A DNA stretch of 64,000 nt from Betaproteobacteria bacterium. GTDB taxonomy: Bacteria; Pseudomonadota; Gammaproteobacteria; Burkholderiales; Rhodocyclaceae. Below the pieces are notes generated by a model. It saw nothing but the letters and a program-made list of their open reading frames with translations, was not told where the DNA came from and ran no database searches. The stretch is from the NCBI GenBank assembly GCA_016709965.1, contig JADJLT010000001.1:1757001-1821000 (forward strand), read 5' to 3'. Made by a program: the position numbers and the translations under genes. This document shows positions 34,147 to 42,589 of this stretch, piece after piece. Numbering within the stretch: the first letter of the stretch is position 1; every line of letters begins with the position of its first letter.

Positions 34147-35198
34147 GAGGGAATCTCCTCGCGCGTCCATCGATCAAACAGCATGTGTCCCAGCGCCAGC
34201 AGTACCGGCCCGAGAAAGATGCCGATGAAACCGAACACCAGCACACCACCCAGCACACCGAGGGCAATCAGCAGGATGGAAATACCGGCGCCTCGCGCAA
34301 TCAGGATTGGTTTTACAAAATTATCGATGCTGCTGATGATCAAAAGCCCATAGAGCACCATGAAAATTGCCCAGCCGGTCTGCCCTTCGTTGTACAGCCA
34401 GGCCGCGGCGCCCCCCCAGATCAGCGGCGGTCCGATCGGAATCATCGACAGGAAGAAGGTGGCACAGCCCAGCAGGACAGCCGCCGGCACCCCGGCGATC
34501 AGAAATCCGATCATGGCCACAGCCCCCTGGGCAGCGGCCGTGCCGACGATGCCGAGCATGACGCCAACCACGGTGTTGCGAGCCATGTCGAGCATTTCTT
34601 CGCCAAGATCACCACCGAGTTTACGCCCGGCGGTATACAAGGCATTGGCAACGGCCTGACCATCGCGGTACAGGAAAAATAGAACAAATAGGACCAGCGC
34701 CATCTGCAACAGTCCATTCGCGGCAATGCCACCAAGTGCCAGCAATAGCTGGCGGGCGGGCGCCAGCAACTGTTTGATCAGGCCATTCAGCTCTTCCCGA
34801 TCACCGGCCAGGCGATGCCAGGTCTCGTCTATATCAGCCCCCACCAGCGGCAATCCACTGAGAAAAGCAGGCGGGTCGGCCGGCATGCCCTGGGCAATGT
34901 ATTGCCGTGCGAAGGCGATGAAGCTGTCGGCGCCATTGGCCAGCGAGCCGGAAAGGAAAAGCGTCGGCAGCAACATGACCAGCACCAACAACAACGTCAT
35001 CAAGGAAGCGCCGAGCGAATTGCGCCCACCCAAACGGGGCAGGAGCTTTTCGGAATAAATACGCCAGGTGCACATCCAGATCACGAACGAAAAAAGCACG
35101 GCGCCAATAAATGGCAACAAGACCGAAACGCAGCCAACGATCAGCAGCGCAATCAGTGCGATCTGGGCCAGACGCTTGGGATTGTCTTCGCTGAACAT
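34143..35198 (-). CDS. AI-2E family (PerM/YdiK) membrane protein
   Basis: Membrane protein of 351 aa with about eight hydrophobic segments and the family region FLSMIPIGPPLIWGGAAAWL plus VKPILIARGAGISILLIALG. Members act as ion or small-molecule exporters or Na+/H+ antiporters; autoinducer-2 export is shown for one member only. It is wedged between ruvA and ruvB with overlapping start and stop codons at both ends, so it is co-translated with repair genes. GTG 35201 is an alternative start. Confidence 0.85.
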   Translation of the reverse strand: MFSEDNPKRLAQIALIALLIVGCVSVLLPFIGAVLFSFVIWMCTWRIYSEKLLPRLGGRNSLGASLMTLLLVLVMLLPTLFLSGSLANGADSFIAFARQYIAQGMPADPPAFLSGLPLVGADIDETWHRLAGDREELNGLIKQLLAPARQLLLALGGIAANGLLQMALVLFVLFFLYRDGQAVANALYTAGRKLGGDLGEEMLDMARNTVVGVMLGIVGTAAAQGAVAMIGFLIAGVPAAVLLGCATFFLSMIPIGPPLIWGGAAAWLYNEGQTGWAIFMVLYGLLIISSIDNFVKPILIARGAGISILLIALGVLGGVLVFGFIGIFLGPVLLALGHMLFDRWTREEIPS

Positions 35199-35776
35199 CA
35201 CACCTTGGACAACAGTTTGAGTGCCGCCCGGATGCCATCGGAAGTACCGATATCGGCCGGCAGCTGCTTCATGGCCGATGCGGCTTCCTTCTCGTTGTAG
35301 CCGAGGGCGAGCAGGGCATTGGAAATATCCTGCTTACTGTCGTCGACCGCAGCATGCAGCGAAACGCCGGTGGCATCGGCCAGCTTGCCCTTCAACTCTA
35401 GCAGCAGGCGCTCTGCGGTCTTTTTGCCGATTCCGGGAATCTTGATCAGCCGGCCCAGTTCCTGTTGCGCCACGGCAGCGGCCAGATCGCCGACCGACAG
35501 ACCGGACAGTACCGACAGCGCAGTACGGGCACCGATCCCGGATACCTTCAGCAACTGGCGAAAGGCAAAGCGCTCGGCTTCGGTCAGAAAACCGTACAGA
35601 TAATGCCCATCGTCGCGCACCGCGAAATGCGTCAGCAATTTGGCCTTCTCGCCCGCCGCCGGCAGGTTGTAGAACGTGCTCATCGGCACATCGAGTTCGT
35701 AGCCGACGCCATTGACGTCAAGCACGATCTGCGGCGGGTTCTTTTCGGCGAGGATGCCGGTCAATCTTCCGATCAT
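35198..35776 (-). CDS. ruvA: Holliday junction DNA helicase subunit RuvA
   Basis: Junction-binding tetramer subunit, 192 aa. It starts MIGRLTGILAEK at 35776. It has an OB fold (domain I), two helix-hairpin-helix motifs (LLKVSGIGARTALSVLSGLS and LIKIPGIGKKTAERLLLELK) and a C-terminal RuvB-contact domain (ISNALLALGYNEKEAASAMK). Its stop overlaps the permease start (TGATG). Confidence 0.96.
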   Translation of the reverse strand: MIGRLTGILAEKNPPQIVLDVNGVGYELDVPMSTFYNLPAAGEKAKLLTHFAVRDDGHYLYGFLTEAERFAFRQLLKVSGIGARTALSVLSGLSVGDLAAAVAQQELGRLIKIPGIGKKTAERLLLELKGKLADATGVSLHAAVDDSKQDISNALLALGYNEKEAASAMKQLPADIGTSDGIRAALKLLSKV

Positions 35777-35825
35777 TTCAGGGTGATCTCTTTCTGGAAA
35801 AAGCACTGTAATTCTACACAGCTTA

Positions 35826-36359
35826 TCATCCTATCAGTCGCCCGCCACGAACACGATACCCGGCCGTCGCCATCGCTCCCAAACCCTGGCCACCGTGGGC
35901 GTGGCAAATGGCGCAGGCGAGGGCATCCGCAGCGTCTGCCGCTGGCGCGCCGGGCAGCTTCAACAGCCGGACAATCATCTCCTGCACCTGCTCCTTGGCT
36001 GCCTTGCCGTGCCCGACGACCGCTTGCTTGGTCTGCAGCGCCGTGTATTCGGCCACCGGCAGCGCCGCATGAACCAGTGCGCTGATCGCCGCGCCACGTG
36101 CCTGGCCGAGCAGCAAGGTCGATTGCGGATTGACGTTGACGAACACCTTTTCCACCGCCGCCTGATTCGGCTGGTACGTGGCAATGACCTCGCTGATACC
36201 GGCGAACAGCGTCTTGATACGCTCAGGCAAGGACTCCTTGTCGTTGGACTTGATGCAGCCACTGGCGACATAAACCAGTTCCTTGCCCTGCAGCTCAATG
36301 ACGCCAAACCCGGTTACCCGCAGGCCAGGGTCGATACCAAGGATGCGCGGGGTGATCAT
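35826..36359 (-). CDS. ruvC: Crossover junction endodeoxyribonuclease RuvC
   Basis: Holliday junction resolvase of 177 aa. Catalytic acidic residues lie in ILGIDPGLRVTGFGV (Asp about residue 9), VEKVFVNVNPQS (Glu) and the C-terminal PAADAADALACAICHAH (Asp). The start at 36359 overlaps the stop of the DedA-rhodanese gene (ATGA). It is 49 bp upstream of ruvA. Confidence 0.96.
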   Translation of the reverse strand: MITPRILGIDPGLRVTGFGVIELQGKELVYVASGCIKSNDKESLPERIKTLFAGISEVIATYQPNQAAVEKVFVNVNPQSTLLLGQARGAAISALVHAALPVAEYTALQTKQAVVGHGKAAKEQVQEMIVRLLKLPGAPAADAADALACAICHAHGGQGLGAMATAGYRVRGGRLIG

Positions 36360-37279
36360 TGCTTCCCCGCTGCAATCCATGCATCGTAGCCACCGGCCAA
36401 CGGCCTGACCGATTGATAGCCGTCTTCGCGCAAGCGGCGCGCCGCCTGAATTGCCCCCGCATCTTCCGGACAGGCGCACAACGTGACGATGGGCTGGTGC
36501 TTGGGCCAATCGCCCACGGCATCCTGCAGAAAATCATGCTCGGCGACGACGGCGCCCGGGATCGGACCGGTTTCAGCAATCATCGTCGCCCCCCGCAAGT
36601 CGAGCAGCAAGGGACGCGATTCGCCATTCATTGCCGTGATCAGTTCGTCGACAGTGATATGGGGAATGCTGCTGAATTTCTTGAAACGGTATTTTTGCCA
36701 CAGCTTCCAACCGAGCCAAATAGCGAACACCACCAGCACAACCGGTGCGGCCTGCCCGAGGCGTTGCTCCAGAGAACTCATCACCGCCTGAACCGCATCG
36801 CGCATCAGCCAGCCGGCGGCAAGCGCCAACCCAGCCCACAGACTCGCGCCAGCGGCGGCCGCCAGCAGAAACCCCGGCAACTGCATGCGCAAGGCGCCGG
36901 CAATTGGCGGCGCAACGGTCGAGAAGCCGGGGATGAATTTGGCGATAACCAACGACGAAATGCCCCAGCGCAGGAAGCGCGCTTCGGTCTGGCTGACACA
37001 TGAAGCCGGATTAAGCGACAGCTTGCACAACCCGGCCAGCACCCGATAGCCAAACGCTCTTCCGGCGGCATACCAGACCCAGTCGGCAATCACCGAGGCC
37101 ACAATGGCCGCGGCCAGCACCATGCCCAGGCTACCCGGCGTTGCCGCCAGGCTGCCGGCCAGCATCAGCGTCGGCACCGCCGGCAACGGCAGCCCGATCT
37201 GCTGCAACAGCACGTTGATGAAGACCACGATGACCGCGTTCTGGCTCAGGCTCTGGTTGATTTGCGAGATTTCGATCAC
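36356..37279 (-). CDS. DedA (VTT domain) membrane protein fused to a rhodanese domain
   Basis: Fusion protein of 307 aa. Residues about 1-195 form a DedA/SNARE-associated VTT membrane domain (QIGLPLPAVPTLMLAGSLAA; AKFIPGFSTVAPPIAGALRM with the conserved Gly and Pro residues). Residues about 205-305 form a cytosolic rhodanese domain (LLLDLRGATMIAETGPIPGA) with the putative active Cys in TLCACPEDAGAIQAARRL. DedA proteins scramble or flip membrane lipids, and the rhodanese moiety may transfer sulfur or bind a persulfide. The fusion exists in other betaproteobacteria, but its substrate is unknown. It is coupled to ruvC by a 4-bp overlap. Confidence 0.88.
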   Translation of the reverse strand: MIEISQINQSLSQNAVIVVFINVLLQQIGLPLPAVPTLMLAGSLAATPGSLGMVLAAAIVASVIADWVWYAAGRAFGYRVLAGLCKLSLNPASCVSQTEARFLRWGISSLVIAKFIPGFSTVAPPIAGALRMQLPGFLLAAAAGASLWAGLALAAGWLMRDAVQAVMSSLEQRLGQAAPVVLVVFAIWLGWKLWQKYRFKKFSSIPHITVDELITAMNGESRPLLLDLRGATMIAETGPIPGAVVAEHDFLQDAVGDWPKHQPIVTLCACPEDAGAIQAARRLREDGYQSVRPLAGGYDAWIAAGKQ

Positions 37280-37356
37280 GATGCGTTAAGGAATGGATGT
37301 CGACATGAAATAGGTACGCTGCGTAGTCTAGGCTTGGCGGGCACTAGCGTCGTGCC

Positions 37357-38208
37357 CTATTTTGCCCGCGCGACCACATAAACACCGCTCACGGCGACGA
37401 CCATACCCAATGCTGCGGTCAACGACAAATTTTCGCCAAAAATGAAAAACGCAATCAGCGCGGTAGTCGGCGGCGTCAGGTAAAACAGGGTGGCGACATT
37501 CACCGCGCTGCCGCTGCGGATCAACAGATTCAGCAGCGTGATCGCGCCAAGAGAGAGAACCAGCACCAGCCAGCCCAACGCAAAGATGAACTGGCCGTTC
37601 CACTCGATGCGGTAATTCTCAAAGATCGCCACCGCAATCGCCGTCACCAATGCCGTCGGCACGAACTGGATGATCGAGCCGGTGCGCAGGTCGAACTTGG
37701 GGCAATAACGCTTCTGGTACAACGTACCGGCCGTGATGCCAAGCAGGGCGACGACCGCTGGAATCAGCATCGGGCCCAAGGCACCATCGCCCAGCTTGCC
37801 GGAAACGACCATGCCGACACCGACAAAACCCAGCCCCAGCCCACCCCATTGGCGAGCGCTCACTTTCTCGCCGAGCAGCCAGCCGGCGCCAAAAGCAGTC
37901 AACAAGGGCTGCATGCCGACAACCAGCGCCGTCACCCCGGCCGGCAAGCCATGCTTGATGGCGACAAAAACACCACCCAGATAAACCGCATGAACCAGAA
38001 CGCCGGAAACCCCGATGTGCAGCCAGTCGCGCGCCTTCTCCGGCCACGGAGCACGGGTCACTAGCGCCAGCACCGTCATCAGCGCGATCACCAGGCCATA
38101 GCGCGTCAGCAGAAAGGAAAGTGGCTCGGCGTAGGGCAAGCCGAACTTGGCGCCAATGAAGCCGGTGCTCCACAAAAATACGAAGAGAAAAGGGTAGAAG
38201 CGTTCCAT
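37357..38208 (-). CDS. EamA family (DMT) transporter
   Basis: Ten-helix drug/metabolite-type permease of 283 aa made of two EamA repeats. The first is FLWSTGFIGAKFGLPYAEPL onward. The second ends with FFIFGENLSLTAALGMVVAV, the usual place of the GE motif. Start ATG 38208. The substrate is unknown. The 3' part overlaps an opposite-strand copy of the dispersed repeat (37412-37451) whose codons still give normal family residues. Confidence 0.88.
   Translation of the reverse strand: MERFYPFLFVFLWSTGFIGAKFGLPYAEPLSFLLTRYGLVIALMTVLALVTRAPWPEKARDWLHIGVSGVLVHAVYLGGVFVAIKHGLPAGVTALVVGMQPLLTAFGAGWLLGEKVSARQWGGLGLGFVGVGMVVSGKLGDGALGPMLIPAVVALLGITAGTLYQKRYCPKFDLRTGSIIQFVPTALVTAIAVAIFENYRIEWNGQFIFALGWLVLVLSLGAITLLNLLIRSGSAVNVATLFYLTPPTTALIAFFIFGENLSLTAALGMVVAVSGVYVVARAK
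37412..37451 (+). repeat. Dispersed A-tract repeat, copy 8 (inside EamA gene, opposite strand)
   Basis: GCTGCGGTCAACGACAAATT then TTCGCCAAAAATGAAAAAC. The EamA codons on the other strand give FFIFGENLSLTAA, normal for the family. Confidence 0.65.
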
Positions 38209-38212
38209 CGGA

Positions 38213-38821
38213 TCAGGCTGTCCAGTTCGGCACACAGGATTTTTTCACTTCCATCAGGGTTTCGAACAAGGTCCGCGCATCACCGCTGGCCCGGTGGCGA
38301 CGCAGCTTCAGGCGAGCCTCGACGGCAATGCGAGTGGCGTGCCACAAGGCCTGCTCGCACGCCTTCAGTAAATCACGCATGTCCTTCAGTTCGAACGATG
38401 GCACTAGATCGGCCGCCTCGTACATCACGCTCAGCCAGACATAATCGTAGGCCCAGGCATCGCAATAAACCCGCTGCCCGCGCAGGTTACGGTTGAGCTC
38501 AAGACAAACCTCAACAGCTGGCTTGCCCTTCGCTTCAAGCAATTCTCGAGCGATGCCATGTACCTTTTCGGCCGAACTGTCCCAATGAGTCCAGCCCGCC
38601 TCGGGACGGATCAACGAGCAAAAGGACTGCCCGTCCGGCCGGTAATAACCGATCTCGATCGGGTAACTGCCCTTGCCGAACCCTGACGCTTCGATATCGA
38701 TAATGACCGGTAGCGACTGATCGCGCCGCAGGTCGCCGCTTACGGGCGATGGCGCGTCATGCCGCAACGCCCCGGATTTCAGTTGCAAGTGGCCCTGCAG
38801 GTGGCTGCGTCGGCGGCACAC
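38213..38821 (-). CDS. DEDDh-type 3'-5' exonuclease-like protein
   Basis: Protein of up to 202 aa with an RNase H-fold exonuclease pattern: IIDIEASGFGKGSYPIEIGY (Asp, Glu of motif I), VHGIARELLEAKG, YCDAWAYDYVWLS (motif II Asp) and RHRASGDARTLFE (His and Asp of motif III). The start is uncertain: the open frame begins at 38821, inside the upstream gene, but the homologous part begins near VIIDIEASG, so an alternative start around 38765 is plausible. Cellular role unknown. It lies 4 bp ahead of the EamA gene. Confidence 0.72.
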   Translation of the reverse strand: MCRRRSHLQGHLQLKSGALRHDAPSPVSGDLRRDQSLPVIIDIEASGFGKGSYPIEIGYYRPDGQSFCSLIRPEAGWTHWDSSAEKVHGIARELLEAKGKPAVEVCLELNRNLRGQRVYCDAWAYDYVWLSVMYEAADLVPSFELKDMRDLLKACEQALWHATRIAVEARLKLRRHRASGDARTLFETLMEVKKSCVPNWTA

Positions 38822-39255
38822 GCCTTTTCATTGTCAATGGCACAGACGGCTTTCGTCCGAAAGGTAAAAACAATGCCATCAGGATAGCCGCAAACCACCT
38901 TCGCAAGCTTGCCTTGCTGAGCCAGCTTCATGCTCGTCACGCGCAGCGCCTTGAAGCGGCCGGCCGTCAGATCACAGGCCAGATAGCCGTCGAACTCGCC
39001 GTCCTTCGACTCCCAGCGCGCCAGATTTTTCTTCTGGCGATAGTCTTCATAACGAACGCAGGAGTCAGTCTCCCTGGCGTACGCCTTGGCATCGTCGCTG
39101 CAAAAGCCGGAATAGGTGTGCCTCAACTCTTCCTCGGTAGGACAGGCATTCACCTGAACCACTGTAGCCAGATCAGGGCACGCAAGGGTCGCCGCGGCCG
39201 CTGAAAGACTCAGGGTTGCGGCAAACAAAGCGAGGGCAAGCTGACGGTATTGCAC
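38779..39255 (-). CDS. Secreted Cys-rich protein, unknown function
   Basis: Exported protein of 158 aa. I chose GTG 39255 because AAGGAA lies 6 nt upstream and the protein then opens with a good signal peptide (LALALFAATLSLSAAAATLA). The mature part has ten cysteines, including ACPDLATVVQVNACPTEEE and a C-terminal CAIDNEKACAADAATCRATC, suggesting several disulfides. A DUF3757-like small secreted protein is possible, but I do not recognise it with confidence. Confidence 0.65.
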   Translation of the reverse strand: MQYRQLALALFAATLSLSAAAATLACPDLATVVQVNACPTEEELRHTYSGFCSDDAKAYARETDSCVRYEDYRQKKNLARWESKDGEFDGYLACDLTAGRFKALRVTSMKLAQQGKLAKVVCGYPDGIVFTFRTKAVCAIDNEKACAADAATCRATCN

Positions 39256-39332
39256 GGCGATTCCTTGGGTAACGACCGCTGTTATTTTGATCAACCGCCC
39301 CCCCACGCCAGTGGGGATGGCCTGATGCTGCC

Positions 39333-40058
39333 TCAGTCTTCGATGACCGCCGTGGTGTAGATTTCCTGCACGTCGTCGAGGTTTTCAAGCGCGTCGAGCA
39401 ATTTCTGCATGCGCACACCTTCATCGCCGGCAAAGACGTTTTCACCTTCCGGCTTCATCGTCACTTCGCCGAACTCCGGCTTGAAACCGGCAGCTTCCAG
39501 CGCATCCTTGACCGCCATGTAGTCGTTCGGCGGGGTCAGGACTTCGATCGAACCGTCGTCATTGCTCGCCACGTCGTCGGCGCCGGCTTCGATGGCAGCA
39601 TCCATCAGCGCCGCTTCGTCGGTGCCCGGCGCAAAGATCATCTGGCCGCAGTGCTTGAACTGGAAAGCCACGCAACCGTCCGAACCCATGTTGCCGCCGA
39701 ACTTGGAAAACGCGTGGCGAACTTCGGCCACCGTACGCACCTTGTTGTCGGTCAGGCAGTCGACCATGATCGCCGCGCCGCCGATGCCGTAGCCTTCGTA
39801 GCGGATCTCGATGTACTCGACGCCTTCCAGTTCGCCCGTGCCCTTCTTGATCGCGGTATCGATCTTGTCCTTGGGCATATTGACGCCCTTGGCCTTGTCC
39901 ACCGCCACGCGCAGGCGCGGGTTGAAGTTGATGTCGCCGCCGCCCATCTTGGCGGCAACAGTGATTTCCTTGGCAATCTTGGAGAAGGCGGCACCGCGCT
40001 TCTCGTCCTGGCGACCTTTACGGTGCTGGATATTGGCCCACTTGGAATGACCAGCCAT
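39333..40058 (-). CDS. yebC: YebC/PmpR family regulatory protein
   Basis: Protein of 241 aa with the invariant opening MAGHSKWANIQHRKGRQDEK and YebC segments such as LRVAVDKAKGVNMPKDKIDTA and YEGYGIGGAAIMVDCLTDNK. The family includes transcriptional regulators and, more recently, factors that help ribosomes through proline stretches (TACO1-like). It is often near ruvCAB, as here. Confidence 0.95.
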   Translation of the reverse strand: MAGHSKWANIQHRKGRQDEKRGAAFSKIAKEITVAAKMGGGDINFNPRLRVAVDKAKGVNMPKDKIDTAIKKGTGELEGVEYIEIRYEGYGIGGAAIMVDCLTDNKVRTVAEVRHAFSKFGGNMGSDGCVAFQFKHCGQMIFAPGTDEAALMDAAIEAGADDVASNDDGSIEVLTPPNDYMAVKDALEAAGFKPEFGEVTMKPEGENVFAGDEGVRMQKLLDALENLDDVQEIYTTAVIED

Positions 40059-40217
40059 GCTGTTTTCCCTGAATGCAAATAACGAAGAAGGCGAGATTTT
40101 ACCCGCCCGGCGGCTTCTCGTCAGGGCGAAGTAGCACCCAAACTTACGCTATTTAACAAAGCCCTACCCCGGCGTTGCTAGAATGCCGTAATACTTTCCC
40201 TGCTGGAGCCTGCCGCC

Positions 40218-41561
40218 ATGTCCGAACCCATGTACCTCGCCAAATCCGAAGATGGTTACCCCGCCCTGCTGCCGCAGATGGCCAACCGCCACGGCCTGAT
40301 CACCGGCGCCACCGGCACCGGCAAGACCGTGACCCTGCAATCGATGGCCGAACGCCTCTCCTTTGCTGGCGTTCCGGTCTTCATGGCGGACGTCAAAGGC
40401 GACCTTTCCGGCATGGGTGCGGCCGGCGTCATCACGCCGAAGCTGGAAGCCCGCCTCAAGGACCTCGGCCTCGAAGGCTTTGCCCCCTACGCCAACCCGG
40501 TCGCCTTCTGGGACGTCTTCGGCCAGAGCGGCGTGCCGGTCCGCGCCACCATTTCCGACATGGGCCCGCTGCTCCTCTCCCGCCTGCTCAATCTCAATGA
40601 CACGCAAGGCGGTGTCCTGCAGCTGATCTTCAAGGTCGCCGACGACAAGGGGCTGTTGCTCCTCGACCTCAAGGACCTGCGCGCCATGGTCCAGTACATC
40701 GGCGACAACGCCAAGGAATTCACCACCGAATACGGCAACGTCGCCTCGGCCTCCATCGGCGCCATCCAGCGCGGCCTGCTGACGCTCGAACAACAAGGCG
40801 GCGACCAGTTCTTCGGCGAACCGATGCTCGACATCAACGACCTCATGAAGGTCGATGAAAACGGCCGCGGCATCATCAACGTCTTCGCCGCCGACAAGCT
40901 GATCAACTCACCCGCCCTCTACTCCACCTTCCTGCTCTGGATGCTGGCCGAATTGTTCGAGCAACTGCCGGAAGCCGGTGACCTCGACAAACCCAAGCTC
41001 GTCTTCTTCTTCGACGAAGCCCACCTGCTCTTCACCGACGCACCGCAGGCGCTCACCGACAAGGTTGAGCAGGTTGTCCGCCTGATCCGCTCCAAGGGCG
41101 TTGGCGTCTTCTTCGTCACGCAGAACCCGCTGGATGTGCCGGAAAAAATCCTCGGCCAGTTGGGCAACCGCGTCCAGCACGCCCTGCGCGCCTTCACCCC
41201 GCGCGACCAGAAAGCCGTGCAAGCCGCCGCGCAAACCATGCGCGCCAACCCCAAATTCGACGCCGCCAGCGTCATCACCGAACTCGGCGTCGGTGAAGCG
41301 CTCGTCTCCTTCCTCGATGAAAAAGGCCGCCCCAACATCGTCGAGCGCAGCATGATCTTCCCACCCGCCTCGCGCTTCGGCCCGCTGACGACGGAAGAGC
41401 GCCAGGCCGTCATCAACGCCTCACCCATGCTCGCCGCCTATGGCACGACCATCGACCGCGAATCCGCCTACGAAATCCTGCGCGGCAAACCCGCCGCCAC
41501 CCAAGCCGCCCCCGGCGCCATCCCCGCGCCGCCGGCCGGCCGGCAACAGCAACCTCAATGA
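40218..41561 (+). CDS. HerA-like ATPase (DUF853), truncated by a frameshift
   Basis: P-loop ATPase of the HerA/VirB4-like DUF853 family, 447 aa as read. It has Walker A GATGTGKTVTLQSMAE (about residues 30-45), LVFFFDEAHLLFTD (Walker B, about residue 260) and an arginine-rich sensor region GNRVQHALRAFTPRDQKAVQ. The start ATG 40218 follows CTGGAG. The frame stops at 41561 inside the Ala/Pro linker, while the family's usual C-terminal tail continues in the next frame to 41844. The switch coincides with three tandem CCGG units (41531-41544). Restoring frame would give about 540 aa, the normal length. It is a real mutation, a phase-variable tract or a sequencing error. Confidence 0.85.
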   Translation: MSEPMYLAKSEDGYPALLPQMANRHGLITGATGTGKTVTLQSMAERLSFAGVPVFMADVKGDLSGMGAAGVITPKLEARLKDLGLEGFAPYANPVAFWDVFGQSGVPVRATISDMGPLLLSRLLNLNDTQGGVLQLIFKVADDKGLLLLDLKDLRAMVQYIGDNAKEFTTEYGNVASASIGAIQRGLLTLEQQGGDQFFGEPMLDINDLMKVDENGRGIINVFAADKLINSPALYSTFLLWMLAELFEQLPEAGDLDKPKLVFFFDEAHLLFTDAPQALTDKVEQVVRLIRSKGVGVFFVTQNPLDVPEKILGQLGNRVQHALRAFTPRDQKAVQAAAQTMRANPKFDAASVITELGVGEALVSFLDEKGRPNIVERSMIFPPASRFGPLTTEERQAVINASPMLAAYGTTIDRESAYEILRGKPAATQAAPGAIPAPPAGRQQQPQ

Positions 41562-41844
41562 CAGCGACTGGGGCAACAGCGCCAACCAGCAGCCGCAACC
41601 GCGCTACCAACCCGCCCCGCAAGCCCGCCAGCCCGAACCCGCGCCGCAAGCCTCCGGCGGCATCTTCGGCACCATCGGTGACCTGCTCGGCGGCACCACC
41701 GGCCCACGTGGCGGCCACCGCGAAGGCGTGCTGGAAAGTGCAGCCAAGAGCGCTGCCCGCGGCATGGCAGGCACCGTCGGCCGGGCCGTCGGACAGCAGA
41801 TTCTGCGCGGGGTGCTTGGGTCGATTCTGGGTGGACGGCGCTGA
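41531..41844 (+). pseudogene. Out-of-frame C-terminal part of the HerA-like ATPase gene
   Basis: In the +1 frame relative to the ATPase gene the codons read RRPAGNSNLNDSDWGNSA, then a Gln/Pro-rich linker, then SGGIFGTIGDLLGGTTG, VLESAAKSAARGMAGTVGRA and QQILRGVLGSILGGRR. This is the recognisable end of DUF853 proteins. No good start codon with ribosome site serves it independently, so it is probably the severed 3' part of the same gene. Confidence 0.8.
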
Positions 41845-41849
41845 GTGCT

Positions 41850-41860
41850 GGTCTGACCCC
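41850..41860. repeat. REP-like palindromic motif, left copy
   Basis: GGTCTGACCCC immediately follows the ATPase remnant. It matches half of the GGGGTCAGACCCC palindrome at 42370-42382 in inverse orientation. Such motifs are common beside REP-associated tyrosine transposases; no transposase gene is present here. Confidence 0.6.
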
Positions 41861-41899
41861 GTTTTACGCCTGGCTTTTGCAACCAAGAACTGGAAAGCG

Positions 41900-42352
41900 A
41901 TGCGAGCGAGGGTAAAAGCAGCTACTGACCCCGAATATGATGCCTTCAAGCATTTTATGTCATGGGCTTGCGATAACGATGAATTCTTGGGCAAGAGTGA
42001 TCCTCAAAGTCACCCCATGTATATTCTTGCAAAATTCGAAGGCACGGTCCCGCGTGCAATGCTAAAGCAGGGCCTGCGAGAGGCCATTTACGACTCTCTA
42101 GAGCGCTTTTCTCGTTGGACAGGTGAGCGAGTAAAGGCCGCGGACGCCGAGTTGAAAGCGCTCGGCAGTCCGACACTTACCGAGATGCGAATGCTGTTCG
42201 CCAAGGATCTGCGCCGCCTCGAAAAGAGAGGGAGGCTTCAGACCGAAGAGGAGTGCTTTCTCGTACGAAATGCGCTGGAAATGCCGATGATCCAAGCCAA
42301 TCCAGTGCGCGCCCGAAAGCTAATGGAAATGCTTGCAGACTACGGAGTGTGA
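41900..42352 (+). CDS. Hypothetical protein in REP-flanked patch
   Basis: Predicted soluble, helical protein of 150 aa (MRARVKAATDPEYDAFKHF onward), with a charged region DLRRLEKRGRLQTEEECFL and the ending ARKLMEMLADYGV. I recognise no family. It is bracketed by GGTCTGACCCC at 41850-41860 and GGGGTCAGACCCC at 42370-42382, palindromes typical of REP/RAYT-associated DNA, so it is probably acquired. Start uncertain; GGAAAGCG precedes the ATG. Confidence 0.6.
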   Translation: MRARVKAATDPEYDAFKHFMSWACDNDEFLGKSDPQSHPMYILAKFEGTVPRAMLKQGLREAIYDSLERFSRWTGERVKAADAELKALGSPTLTEMRMLFAKDLRRLEKRGRLQTEEECFLVRNALEMPMIQANPVRARKLMEMLADYGV

Positions 42353-42369
42353 AATTGGGAGGAGCCAAA

Positions 42370-42382
42370 GGGGTCAGACCCC
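42370..42382. repeat. REP-like palindrome GGGGTCAGACCCC
   Basis: Perfect palindrome around a central A, 18 bp after the hypothetical gene. With the left copy it brackets about 510 bp of probably foreign DNA. Confidence 0.65.
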
Positions 42383-42468
42383 AAGGGACATCATAGCCTT
42401 CCGATTTTTGAGGCTTACTGAATAATTATGAATCAATTGCGTTGCGCAAACCTCTATGAGAGGAGGAA

Positions 42469-42493
42469 CAATAGGGGACAGACCACGGTTTTC
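42469..42493. repeat. RAYT-associated motif remnant
   Basis: AATAGGGGACAGACCACGG followed by TTTTC. I have seen this motif recurrently next to REP-associated (Y1) transposases in proteobacteria. It stands alone in the 237-bp gap between the hypothetical gene and brnT; the rest of the gap shows no gene. Confidence 0.5.
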
Positions 42494-42589
42494 AGCCAAT
42501 TCGTTCAAGAAACCGTAGTCGGTTCCCTCTTGCTCCTGGTCCCGTTGGCGCCAAGTTGACACATGCCATCCCAACCATACAATGTATGC

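Noticed and set aside
35330..35365. Possible repeat copy inside ruvA (CTGCGGTCGACGACAG on the minus strand)
   Set aside because: Only the first dozen bases resemble the core; the A-tracts at the right spacing are missing, so chance is likelier.
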